This document shows, piece after piece, positions 45,688 through 52,837 of a stretch of 63,488 nucleotides of DNA. The number at the start of each line of letters is the position of its first letter. The stretch's first letter is position 1. The notes under the pieces were generated by a model. The model worked only from the letters and a program-made list of their open reading frames with translations. It did no database searches and was not told the DNA's origin. A program made the translations under genes and the position numbers. This DNA comes from Gemmatimonadota bacterium (GTDB lineage: Bacteria; Gemmatimonadota; Gemmatimonadetes; Longimicrobiales; Gaopeijiaceae), in contig JAJDXM010000007.1 in assembly GCA_022823225.1 (NCBI GenBank), positions 1 through 63,488 on the forward strand. Direction: 5' to 3'.

Positions 45688-47457
45688 ATGGTTGAGCCAG
45701 CGGTCGATCTGACACACGGACACGCCCACGACGACCATGCCCACCATGGTCCCCAGGGCTGGCTGAAGTACCTGTGGTCCACCGACCACAAGGTCATCGC
45801 CATGCAGTACATGTTCACGGGAATGTTCATGGCCCTGGTGGGCGGGTTCATGGCGTACGTCTTCCGGATGCAGCTGGCCTTCCCGGATATCAGCGTGCCC
45901 GGCTGGGGGGGCGTGGTTTCGATGGGAGAATACAACTCCCTCGTCACCAATCACGGCACGATCATGATCTTCTGGGTGGCCATGCCCGTGCTGCTGGCCG
46001 CCTTCGGGAACTACCTGATCCCGCTCATGGTCGGCGCGGACGACATGGTCTTCCCCAAGATCAACCGGCTTTCCTTCCAGGTGTTCTTCGTCAGCACGAT
46101 CGTCATTCTGGCGTCGCTGTTCGTGGAGGGGGGCGGCTTTGCGGGTGCATGGACGGCCTATCCCCCGCTGTCGGCGGACGCAACCTACAACCTCACACCT
46201 CTTGGCAGTACGCTATGGGTAATCGGGGTCGGGCTGGAGTTCGTCGCATTCCTGCTGGGCGGGATCAACTTCATCACCACGCTGATGAACTCCCGCGCAC
46301 CCGGAATGCGCGCATTCGACGTCCCCCTTGTGGTGTGGATGATCGTGGTCGCGAGCATCCTCTTCATGCTGTCGGTGGGTCCGCTGCTGGCCGGCGCGAT
46401 CATGCTGGTCTTCGATCAGACGATCGGCACCGGCTTCTACAATCCGGCGACCGGGGGCGACCCCATCCTCTGGCAGCACCTCTTCTGGTTCTTCGGGCAC
46501 CCCGAGGTCTACGTCGTGCTGCTGCCGGCGATGGGCGTCGTGATCGAGATCATCACGACCTTCGCGCGCAAGAAGGTCTTCGGATACCGGATCGTGATCT
46601 TCACGGTCGTGGCTACGGGGGTGCTGAGCTTCTTCGTGTGGGCGCACCACCAGTTCATCGCGGGGATCGACCCGCGCATGGCGAACATCTTCACCATCAC
46701 CACCCTGCTGATCTCGGTCCCGATCGCGGAGCTGTGCTTCGTCTACATTGCCACGCTGTACGGGGGATCGATACGCCTGACCACGCCGATGCTCTGGGCG
46801 CTCGCCTTCGTGGCCGAGTTCCTGATCGGGGGCGTCACCGGGATCTTCCTGGGCGCGGCCGGTGCGGACATCTACTTCCACGACACCTACTTCGTGCTCG
46901 CGCACTTCCACTACACCTTCTTCCCGATCGCCATCATAGGGACCTATGCGGCCTTCACCTACTGGTTCCCCAAGATGTTCGGGAAGATGATGGACGATCG
47001 GCTCGGCAAGTGGCACTTCTGGCTCACGATCATCCCCTTCAACATGATCTTCATCCCGCTCTTCGTGCTCGGGATGGGCGGGCAGCACCGCAGGATCTCC
47101 AACTACTCGAGCTTCTCCGAACTGGCGGGTGACGGCTTCCAGAGCGTCCGGATCTTCGCGACGATCTCGCTGCTGATCATGCTCGCCGCCCAGCTCATCT
47201 TCTTCTACAACTGCTGGAAGAGCTGGCGTTCCGGTCCGAAGGCGCCGAAGAACCCGTGGAAGGCCAACTCGCTGGAGTGGACCACCGAATCGCCGCCGCC
47301 CCACGGCAACTGGCGCCCCGACCGCATGCCGGTCGTCTACAGAGGGCCATACGAGTACAGCGTGCCGGACCGCGAAGAAGACTACTGGCCGCAGAACGAA
47401 CCGGACGGTGCACCGCTGCAGGTCGTCGACCCGGACGCCGGAGAGCAGGGCCGATGA
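45688..47457 (+). CDS. coxA: Cytochrome c oxidase subunit I
   Basis: 589 aa from ATG 45688, one base after the subunit II stop. Twelve helices carry the heme and copper ligands: TNHGTIMIFWV, FWFFGHPEVYVVLLP (Cu-B His plus the Glu typical of A1-type oxidases), the HHQ motif and HDTYFVLAHFHYTFF. A His/Asp-rich N-terminal extension (DLTHGHAHDDHAHHGPQGW) may aid copper delivery. It reduces O2 to water and pumps protons. Confidence 0.97.
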   Translation: MVEPAVDLTHGHAHDDHAHHGPQGWLKYLWSTDHKVIAMQYMFTGMFMALVGGFMAYVFRMQLAFPDISVPGWGGVVSMGEYNSLVTNHGTIMIFWVAMPVLLAAFGNYLIPLMVGADDMVFPKINRLSFQVFFVSTIVILASLFVEGGGFAGAWTAYPPLSADATYNLTPLGSTLWVIGVGLEFVAFLLGGINFITTLMNSRAPGMRAFDVPLVVWMIVVASILFMLSVGPLLAGAIMLVFDQTIGTGFYNPATGGDPILWQHLFWFFGHPEVYVVLLPAMGVVIEIITTFARKKVFGYRIVIFTVVATGVLSFFVWAHHQFIAGIDPRMANIFTITTLLISVPIAELCFVYIATLYGGSIRLTTPMLWALAFVAEFLIGGVTGIFLGAAGADIYFHDTYFVLAHFHYTFFPIAIIGTYAAFTYWFPKMFGKMMDDRLGKWHFWLTIIPFNMIFIPLFVLGMGGQHRRISNYSSFSELAGDGFQSVRIFATISLLIMLAAQLIFFYNCWKSWRSGPKAPKNPWKANSLEWTTESPPPHGNWRPDRMPVVYRGPYEYSVPDREEDYWPQNEPDGAPLQVVDPDAGEQGR

Positions 47458-48023
47458 GGCCGATCGCGACGACCCGCGCCGCCACCGGCACCGAAACCGG
47501 CAAGCTTGCCGTCTGGTGGGTCCTCGCCTCCGAAGTGGTCATCTTCGGCGGCCTGCTGGCGTCCTACGTGATGTTCCGCCTCGGGCACCCGGAATGGGCC
47601 GACGCCGCCGCGGTCACGAACACCCACATCGGCGCCTTCAACACCTTCGTGCTGCTTACCTCGAGCCTCACGGCGGTGCTCGCGCACCAGGCCGCCGAGC
47701 GGGGCGACGGCAAGAGTGCCGCGAAGTTCCTGTACTTCACCATCGGGGGCGCCGCCGTCTTCATCGGGGTCAAGACCTACGAGTGGTGGTACGAGATCAG
47801 CCACGGCTACACGATCACCTCCAACGGCTTCTGGGCGTTCTACTACACCGCCGCCGGCCTTCACGCCTTCCACGTGATCGCCGGGGCGATCATCATGGCC
47901 TTCGTGGCCCGGGACGCCGCGAAGAACCTCGAACTCCACCGCGTCGAGCTGATCGGGATCTACTGGCACTTCGTCGACATCGTGTGGATCTTCCTCTTCC
48001 CCCTGCTCTACATCGCGAAATAG
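47454..48023 (+). CDS. Cytochrome c oxidase subunit III-like protein, first copy
   Basis: 189 aa from ATG 47454, overlapping the subunit I stop by four bases. Five helices have the short-form subunit III pattern: LAVWWVLASEVVIFGGLLAS, NTFVLLTSSLTAVLAHQAAE, the Tyr/His-rich AFYYTAAGLHAFHVIAGAII and YWHFVDIVWIFLFPLLYIA. It stabilises subunit I and the proton-uptake path in known oxidases. A second subunit III-like gene follows 0.8 kb later. Confidence 0.9.
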   Translation: MRPIATTRAATGTETGKLAVWWVLASEVVIFGGLLASYVMFRLGHPEWADAAAVTNTHIGAFNTFVLLTSSLTAVLAHQAAERGDGKSAAKFLYFTIGGAAVFIGVKTYEWWYEISHGYTITSNGFWAFYYTAAGLHAFHVIAGAIIMAFVARDAAKNLELHRVELIGIYWHFVDIVWIFLFPLLYIAK

Positions 48024-48026
48024 CTC

Positions 48027-48785
48027 ATGGCCGGTCACTCGGAAGGCAAGGGACTCCTCGGCAACCACTACGTGAGGGTCTACCTGGTGCTGCTGGTGCT
48101 CCTGGCGATCAGCATCGTGGGACCGGTGGTGGGCGGTCTGCTGGACACGCAGGTCGAAGTCTTCGGCCGCGCATTCGGCCTCGGCATCGTGGTGACCCTG
48201 GTGACGGCGTTCGGGATTGCGGTCGTCAAGGCCTGGCTCGTCATCAAGAACTTCATGCACCTGACGATCGAGCGGGTGATTCCGAAGCTCTTCCTGGCCG
48301 CGTCGGTGCTGCTGCTCGCGCTCTTCTGGGGCGGCGTGGCCCCGGACGTGCAGAATCACGATGGCCGCTTGTGGGAGAATGAGGCCGCCAAGGAGGCGGT
48401 GGCGCGCGGGATTCCCTCGGCGGACTACGCGGACGAGGAGCACGCGGAGGACGAGTACGCCGACGCGGGTGACGACGCGGCTGAGGCCGACGCCGGCGAC
48501 GTGGCGCACGCGAGCCTCATTCCGACCGAGAAAACGACCGAAAACCTGCTCCCGGGGGGCTACAACTTCACGCACGCCGCCTTCTGGACGGTGGTGGTGC
48601 TGGTCGCGATCGGCACGAACGCCGTCGCGATCATGCTGTCGATTGGCCTGGTGCTGCTGGCGTTGGAGCTGCTGAGTCGGATTCCGATCGTGCAGAGGAT
48701 CGCGGCTCCGCTGCTCGACCGGATTCTGCGGCTGCCCGGGATGGGCAGGATCCGCGGCCTGCTGCCGAGCCGGCAGGAAGCCTGA
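48027..48785 (+). CDS. Cytochrome oxidase subunit IV-like protein with extension
   Basis: 252 aa. The N-terminal 110 residues have three helices like prokaryotic subunit IV (YLVLLVLLAISIVGPVVGGL, GIVVTLVTAFGIAVVKAWLV, KLFLAASVLLLALFWG). An acidic loop (EHAEDEYADAGDDAAEADAG) leads to one more long helix (AAFWTVVVLVAIGTNAVAIM onward) and a basic tail. The extension doubles the usual length. Its position between two subunit III-like genes supports a structural or assembly role. Confidence 0.8.
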   Translation: MAGHSEGKGLLGNHYVRVYLVLLVLLAISIVGPVVGGLLDTQVEVFGRAFGLGIVVTLVTAFGIAVVKAWLVIKNFMHLTIERVIPKLFLAASVLLLALFWGGVAPDVQNHDGRLWENEAAKEAVARGIPSADYADEEHAEDEYADAGDDAAEADAGDVAHASLIPTEKTTENLLPGGYNFTHAAFWTVVVLVAIGTNAVAIMLSIGLVLLALELLSRIPIVQRIAAPLLDRILRLPGMGRIRGLLPSRQEA

Positions 48786-48808
48786 CGGGCCGCCCGGAGC
48801 AAGGGACC

Positions 48809-49477
48809 ATGGCTGCGCGGGCGACGATCATCCCATTCCGGCCCAGGCCCGAGAAGAAGCAGCTGATCTCGGACGGCGTACTCGGGATGCTCGTCTTCGT
48901 CTTCGTCGAGATCATGCTCTTCGCGGGGTTCATCTCGGCCTTCGTGATCATCAAGTCGCGCGCCGTCGGTTCGGTGTGGCCGCCGGTCAACCAGCCGCGT
49001 CTTCCGGTGGAGAGCACGGCGATCAACACGCTTGCGCTGATCGCAAGCGGAGTGGTGCTGCTGATCGCGCACCGGGCGCACCTGCGCGCCAGGCGGTCCG
49101 GAGAGGACGGGGCGGTACGCCGCGGGCCCGGGCCGGCCAGCCCGCGGGGACTCGGGGGCCTGCCCGGTGACTCGACCGGCAGGCTTCTGGTCGCGGCGAC
49201 GCTGCTCGGGGGGACGTTCGTGGTCCTGCAGGGAGTTGAGTGGCTGGCGCTGATCAGGGAGGGGCTGACGATCACGTCGTCGACCTACGGTGCGCTCTTC
49301 TACACGATCATCGGGGCGCACGCGGTGCATGCGGTGGCCGCGATCGCGGCGCTGGGGTGGGCGACGATGCGCTTGGGTGCCGGCCTGCTCACCCGGGAAG
49401 CGCTGTCCACGGTCGCGATCTTCTGGTACTTTGTGGTGTTGGTGTGGCCGTTTCTCTACGTCGTGGTGTACCTCTGA
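48809..49477 (+). CDS. Heme-copper oxidase subunit III-like protein, second copy
   Basis: 222 aa. The N-terminal anchor LGMLVFVFVEIMLFAGFISA carries the subunit III Glu, and the C-terminal pair is YTIIGAHAVHAVAAIAALGW and FWYFVVLVWPFLYVVVYL. A Gly/Arg-rich loop of about 30 residues interrupts the middle. It is clearly homologous to the protein at 47454 but divergent. Having two different subunit III-like proteins in one operon is uncommon; they may be alternative or both present. Confidence 0.85.
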   Translation: MAARATIIPFRPRPEKKQLISDGVLGMLVFVFVEIMLFAGFISAFVIIKSRAVGSVWPPVNQPRLPVESTAINTLALIASGVVLLIAHRAHLRARRSGEDGAVRRGPGPASPRGLGGLPGDSTGRLLVAATLLGGTFVVLQGVEWLALIREGLTITSSTYGALFYTIIGAHAVHAVAAIAALGWATMRLGAGLLTREALSTVAIFWYFVVLVWPFLYVVVYL

Positions 49478-49797
49478 TGAAACCCCGAACGACCGATCCG
49501 GGCGCCGAGGCGGCCGGCGGCCTGCCCGCGGCGCATCACTCAGCGCAAGGCCGGGTTCTGCGTACCGCGATGCGTATCGCGATGCCGCTGGTCGTGCTGG
49601 GCCTTCTGGCCACCTTCCCCGACGTCGCGCATGCCTGTCCGGTGTGCTTCGACCGCGACGACGAGGCCCGGATCGCGTTTCTCGCGACGACCGGACTGCT
49701 GACGCTGGTGCCGCTGGGCCTCGTGGCAGGAACGGGGATCTGGCTGCGGCGGCGCGCCCGCGAGATCGCGGAGGAGGAGGAGCGGGGGGAGGGGTAG
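49477..49797 (+). CDS. Small exported/membrane protein at the end of the oxidase operon
   Basis: 106 aa from ATG 49477, overlapping the previous stop by one base. A hydrophobic segment (MRIAMPLVVLGLLATFPDVAHA) is followed by CPVCFDRDDEARIAF and a second helix (FLATTGLLTLVPLGLVAGTG) with a charged tail. The CPVC motif could bind metal or heme or be redox-active, consistent with an oxidase assembly factor. Family unknown. The 89 bp downstream hold nothing I can name. Confidence 0.7.
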   Translation: MKPRTTDPGAEAAGGLPAAHHSAQGRVLRTAMRIAMPLVVLGLLATFPDVAHACPVCFDRDDEARIAFLATTGLLTLVPLGLVAGTGIWLRRRAREIAEEEERGEG

Positions 49798-49886
49798 GGC
49801 CAGGGGGGGAGCGTGGGACCGTCCACAGTTCAACCCGGACTTGCCATCCGGGCCAAGGGTGTTAACTTCTGTCTTACCTTGGCAGC

Positions 49887-50282
49887 TTGAATGGCGCCAG
49901 AGACCCCCAAGTGCGACCCCCGGAATATGAAGGCCAGAGACTCACGATCAGCTGCATGGTTCGACCGAGCGGCCAATGTCCGGCAGGCCGCTTTCTGGAC
50001 GACGAGTTGACCGACGCTGAGCGGACCAAGGTGGATGTAATCTTCCAGCGGCTCGGGGACCATGGTCAGCTTTGGAATACGACCAAGTTCAAGAAGGTGG
50101 GCGCCGAAATCTGGGCGATCAAGAGCGGTCAGATCAGGATCTTCTGCTTCTGGGGCCCCGGCGGTCGCCTGATCCTGGCATTCGGCCTCCGCAAGAAGTC
50201 GAATCGTCACAGGCCGAAGGATGTGGCTCGCGCGGCCCGAATGAGAACGGAGTTCCTCGACCAGGAACAGCGAGAGGGATAA
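49887..50282 (+). CDS. higB: HigB/RelE-family toxin of a TAC module
   Basis: 131 aa. The RelE/HigB fold shows as RLTISCMVRPSGQCPAGRFL, a helix ELTDAERTKVDVIFQRL, then FKKVGAEIWAIKSGQIRIFC and LILAFGLRKKSNRHRPKDVA. The basic KKSNRHRP segment lies where ribosome-dependent mRNases keep their active residues. TTG 49887 is the longest start, and GTG 49911 is an alternative that keeps the first strand. An XRE antitoxin and a SecB-like chaperone gene follow immediately, the layout of toxin-antitoxin-chaperone systems such as Rv1955-Rv1957. Confidence 0.8.
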   Translation: MNGARDPQVRPPEYEGQRLTISCMVRPSGQCPAGRFLDDELTDAERTKVDVIFQRLGDHGQLWNTTKFKKVGAEIWAIKSGQIRIFCFWGPGGRLILAFGLRKKSNRHRPKDVARAARMRTEFLDQEQREG

Positions 50283-50284
50283 GA

Positions 50285-50737
50285 ATGGCCAACGAGGCTT
50301 GGATTGAGAGGCAGACCCGCACCCCGGAGGCTCGGAGGCGGTACGAACAGGAGCGGCTGATCCTGTGGACGACGGAATCGATCTGCGAGGCGATGGAAAA
50401 GCGGGATCTCAACCACGCCGCCATCGCGAGGGATCTGGGCACCAGTCGGGCGAATGTTACCCAGCTCCTGAGCGGATCGCGGAACATGACTCTGCGTAGT
50501 CTCGCCGGTCTGGCACACGCTTGCGGCATGCGGGCGGAGCTCAGCCTGGAGGAGTTGACGGATTCCGTGTTCACCCGGATCGAGGATCACACTATCGCGG
50601 TCGTGTGCCCTGGCGTCCGTTTTCGAGCTGTGGAACTCCACCCGGAACTGGGCGTCGACGCGATGGTGCCGACGGGCTTCCAGAACGACCATGGCGACCC
50701 CGGACAACACCCCGCTCCTCTGCAACTTGTGGCGTAG
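50285..50737 (+). CDS. higA: XRE antitoxin with C-terminal extension (HigA type)
   Basis: 150 aa, starting two bases after the toxin stop. The HTH spans about 45-85 (LNHAAIARDLGTSRANVTQL then LSGSRNMTLRSLAGLAHACG). The last 55 residues extend beyond the HTH and are Pro/His/Asp-rich (VRFRAVELHPELGVDAMVPT and following). In TAC modules such an extension is the chaperone-addiction segment bound by the SecB-like protein, so that role is proposed here. It likely also represses the operon. Confidence 0.82.
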   Translation: MANEAWIERQTRTPEARRRYEQERLILWTTESICEAMEKRDLNHAAIARDLGTSRANVTQLLSGSRNMTLRSLAGLAHACGMRAELSLEELTDSVFTRIEDHTIAVVCPGVRFRAVELHPELGVDAMVPTGFQNDHGDPGQHPAPLQLVA

Positions 50738-50746
50738 GAATCCCTG

Positions 50747-51271
50747 ATGGCCACCAACATGGAGCGTGCGAGTCTGGTAGCTCGTGGCGTGCAGATCGAG
50801 TCGGTTACGCTGACCCAGGTCTCAATGGAAGCGAATCTGGATCCGCAGGAGGCGATCCAAGAGTTGCGACTCGGACAGCGATTCCGCTGCCGATACGAGA
50901 CCAGGGAGGCACAGCGCGATCGGCTCTTCGTCTACGTCAGCCTCCTCTTCGACGCGAGCGTCGGGTTGCCGGAACCGGCCGACAGTCCGGTGGTCGATCT
51001 GAGTGCGACTTTCCTGGCCACCTATCGGATCGAGGAAGCCGCGTCCTTTCCCGAGGACGCCCTTCAGCACTTCGCCGACCTGAACGGGACCTACAACGTC
51101 TGGCCCTACTGGCGCGAGCTGGTGCAGACATTCACTGGCCGGGCCGGGCTGAGCGGCATCGTCGTGCCCGTGTTCAAGCCGCGCGTGCGACCGGTACCTG
51201 CCCAGGAGGAACTCGCATTGGAGCAACACGGTGGCCCCACCGCGCCCGAATCTTCTGCTGCGCCGGGATAA
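50747..51271 (+). CDS. SecB-like chaperone of a TAC module
   Basis: 174 aa, nine bases after the antitoxin. SecB-fold strands are visible: LVARGVQIESVTLTQVSMEA, LFVYVSLLFDAS, VDLSATFLATYRIEEAASFP. The C-terminal YNVWPYWRELVQTFTGRAGL then IVVPVF aligns by eye with the YPYIREYVYDLTGRL region of M. tuberculosis Rv1957. Such chaperones protect the antitoxin from aggregation and proteolysis and so control toxin activity. The general SecB would normally be encoded elsewhere in the genome, so this is the dedicated copy. Confidence 0.8.
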   Translation: MATNMERASLVARGVQIESVTLTQVSMEANLDPQEAIQELRLGQRFRCRYETREAQRDRLFVYVSLLFDASVGLPEPADSPVVDLSATFLATYRIEEAASFPEDALQHFADLNGTYNVWPYWRELVQTFTGRAGLSGIVVPVFKPRVRPVPAQEELALEQHGGPTAPESSAAPG

Positions 51272-51330
51272 CCGTACCGGGCCGGCGCTCTGGACTTGCG
51301 CTTTGCCTTCCATGACAGCACATTGCTTGC

Positions 51331-51567
51331 ATGGCCATTCAGATTACCATCCGGGGCGTTCCCGAGGACGTACGCGACGAGTTGGCGGCGCGGGCGGCGT
51401 CCTCGCGCCTCTCGATGCAGGAGTATCTGCGCCGCGAGCTTGAGAGGATCGTCGCGCGCCCATCCGTCTCCCGCTGGATGGAGGATGTTCGCGCTCGCAA
51501 GGAGGCTGCGGGGAATCGGGTGCCGAGTTGCAGCATTCTTTCCGCGCGTGACGAGGACCGAAGGTGA
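51331..51567 (+). CDS. FitA/VapB-type ribbon-helix-helix antitoxin
   Basis: 78 aa. The RHH DNA-binding domain is MAIQITIRGVPEDVRDELAA then RAASSRLSMQEYLRRELERI; the C-terminal ARPSVSRWMEDVRARKEAAG region would wrap the PIN toxin. Its stop overlaps the GTG start of the PIN gene by four bases (GTGA), the standard coupling for VapBC/FitAB. Confidence 0.85.
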   Translation: MAIQITIRGVPEDVRDELAARAASSRLSMQEYLRRELERIVARPSVSRWMEDVRARKEAAGNRVPSCSILSARDEDRR

Positions 51568-52370
51568 CGGTCGTCGTTGACGCGACCGTGGTGGTGGCGG
51601 CGCTGGTGGATTCGGGGCCTGAGGGCCGCTGGGCGGAGGCGGTGGTGGCTGAGAACGCGCTCGCCGCGCCGGAAATCGTCCTCGTCGAGGCGACGAACAT
51701 CCTCAGGCGCCTGGAGCGCCGCCGGGAGATTTCCCGGATGGAGGCGAACGGCGCCATGCGCGATCTGCTCCGCCGCGAGATTGAGTTGCTGCCGTTTGCA
51801 CCGTTCGCGGAGCGGGTCTGGGAACTGCGCCATGGCGTGAGCATTCAGGACGCGTGGTACGTGGCGGTGGCGGAGGCGTTCGGGTTGCCGCTGGCGACGT
51901 TTGACGGGAGTCTGCGGCGGGCCATTGGGGTGAGGTGCCGGTTCATCGAGTCAGAGGTGGCTCGGGGAAGGGCAACAGAACGCGCAGCGGGGCGGACGCT
52001 GGGCGGCAGGCGCGAACGCGAGCCAACCGTTTGGGCAACCCCCAGCGCCGGCGGGATGCTGGAGGAGGCGATTCTGAATGAAATCGTCCGGCGAATCGTG
52101 GAAGTCGCTCGGCCGGAGAGGATCATTCTCTACGGTTCCGCCGCGCGAGGCGAGATGGATCCCCACAGCGACGTGGACCTGATGGTCGTCAAGGAGGGCG
52201 TACACCGACGAGACACGGCAGCGCTCATTCTGGACGAAATGGGCGGTGTCGGGGCGGCCGTGGATGTGGTCGTGGTGACGCCGGAAGACATCGAGCGGTA
52301 CGGAGACAGCCACGCTCTCGTGATCAAACCCGCCCTGCAGGAAGGGAAGGTCGTGTATGAGGCCGCATGA
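51564..52370 (+). CDS. VapC-like PIN toxin fused in frame to an MNT nucleotidyltransferase
   Basis: 268 aa in one open frame. Residues 1-130 are a PIN ribonuclease with the acidic set Asp6 (VVVDATVVVAALV), Glu42 (VLVEATNIL), Asp96 (SIQDAWYVAVAEA) and Asp114 (LATFDGSLRR). Residues 165-268 are a minimal nucleotidyltransferase: MLEEAILNEIVRRIVEVARP, then GSAARGEMDPHSDVDLMVV with Gly191-Ser192 and Asp203/Asp205, and VDVVVVTPEDI. An Arg/Gly-rich linker of about 35 residues joins them. The MNT part is the partner of the downstream HEPN gene and could also start at ATG 52056, where the SD is weak. Either a real fusion or loss of the PIN stop codon. Confidence 0.82.
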   Translation: MTVVVDATVVVAALVDSGPEGRWAEAVVAENALAAPEIVLVEATNILRRLERRREISRMEANGAMRDLLRREIELLPFAPFAERVWELRHGVSIQDAWYVAVAEAFGLPLATFDGSLRRAIGVRCRFIESEVARGRATERAAGRTLGGRREREPTVWATPSAGGMLEEAILNEIVRRIVEVARPERIILYGSAARGEMDPHSDVDLMVVKEGVHRRDTAALILDEMGGVGAAVDVVVVTPEDIERYGDSHALVIKPALQEGKVVYEAA

Positions 52371-52749
52371 GCGATTCGGGCCCGACGACCCTCTCGAGTG
52401 GCTGAACCGCGCCCGCAGCAATCTTGTTCGGGCCCGACACCGAATACCCGGCACGTACCTCGAGGACGCGTGCTTCGACGCCCAGCAGGCCGCCGAAAAG
52501 GCGATTAAGGCGGTGATGGTTTTTCGCGACATCGAGTTTCCCTACATCCACGAACTGGCACGGTTGATCGACATCCTCGAGTCCACCGGAGATCCGATTC
52601 CGGATGCTGTTCGGCGTGCTGGCCGGCTGACCAGGTACGCGACCGCAACCCGGTATCCCGGCCTGGAGGAACCCGTTACCGAACGCGAACACGCCGAGGC
52701 TGTCGAAACCGCCGAAGCAGTCCTCCGTTGGGCGGAATCACACCTGTGA
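52357..52749 (+). CDS. HEPN-domain toxin
   Basis: 130 aa from ATG 52357 (SD GGAAGGGAAGG), overlapping the MNT frame by 14 bases. The helical HEPN core is EWLNRARSNLVRARHRIPGT, DACFDAQQAAEKAIKAVMVF, YIHELARLIDILE and RYATATRYPGLEEPVTEREH. The last stretch holds Arg and His but not a clear RX4HXY motif, so ribonuclease activity or modification by the MNT partner is family inference. It forms an MNT-HEPN toxin-antitoxin pair. Confidence 0.8.
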   Translation: MRPHERFGPDDPLEWLNRARSNLVRARHRIPGTYLEDACFDAQQAAEKAIKAVMVFRDIEFPYIHELARLIDILESTGDPIPDAVRRAGRLTRYATATRYPGLEEPVTEREHAEAVETAEAVLRWAESHL

Positions 52750-52837
52750 GAGCTTGACCGGCTGGCAGCGTCGGGCAAGAATAGGTTGGGATGCGGATGT
52801 GCGAGGAGTGCTGTCGTCCAAACCGAGGGTTTCCGCG

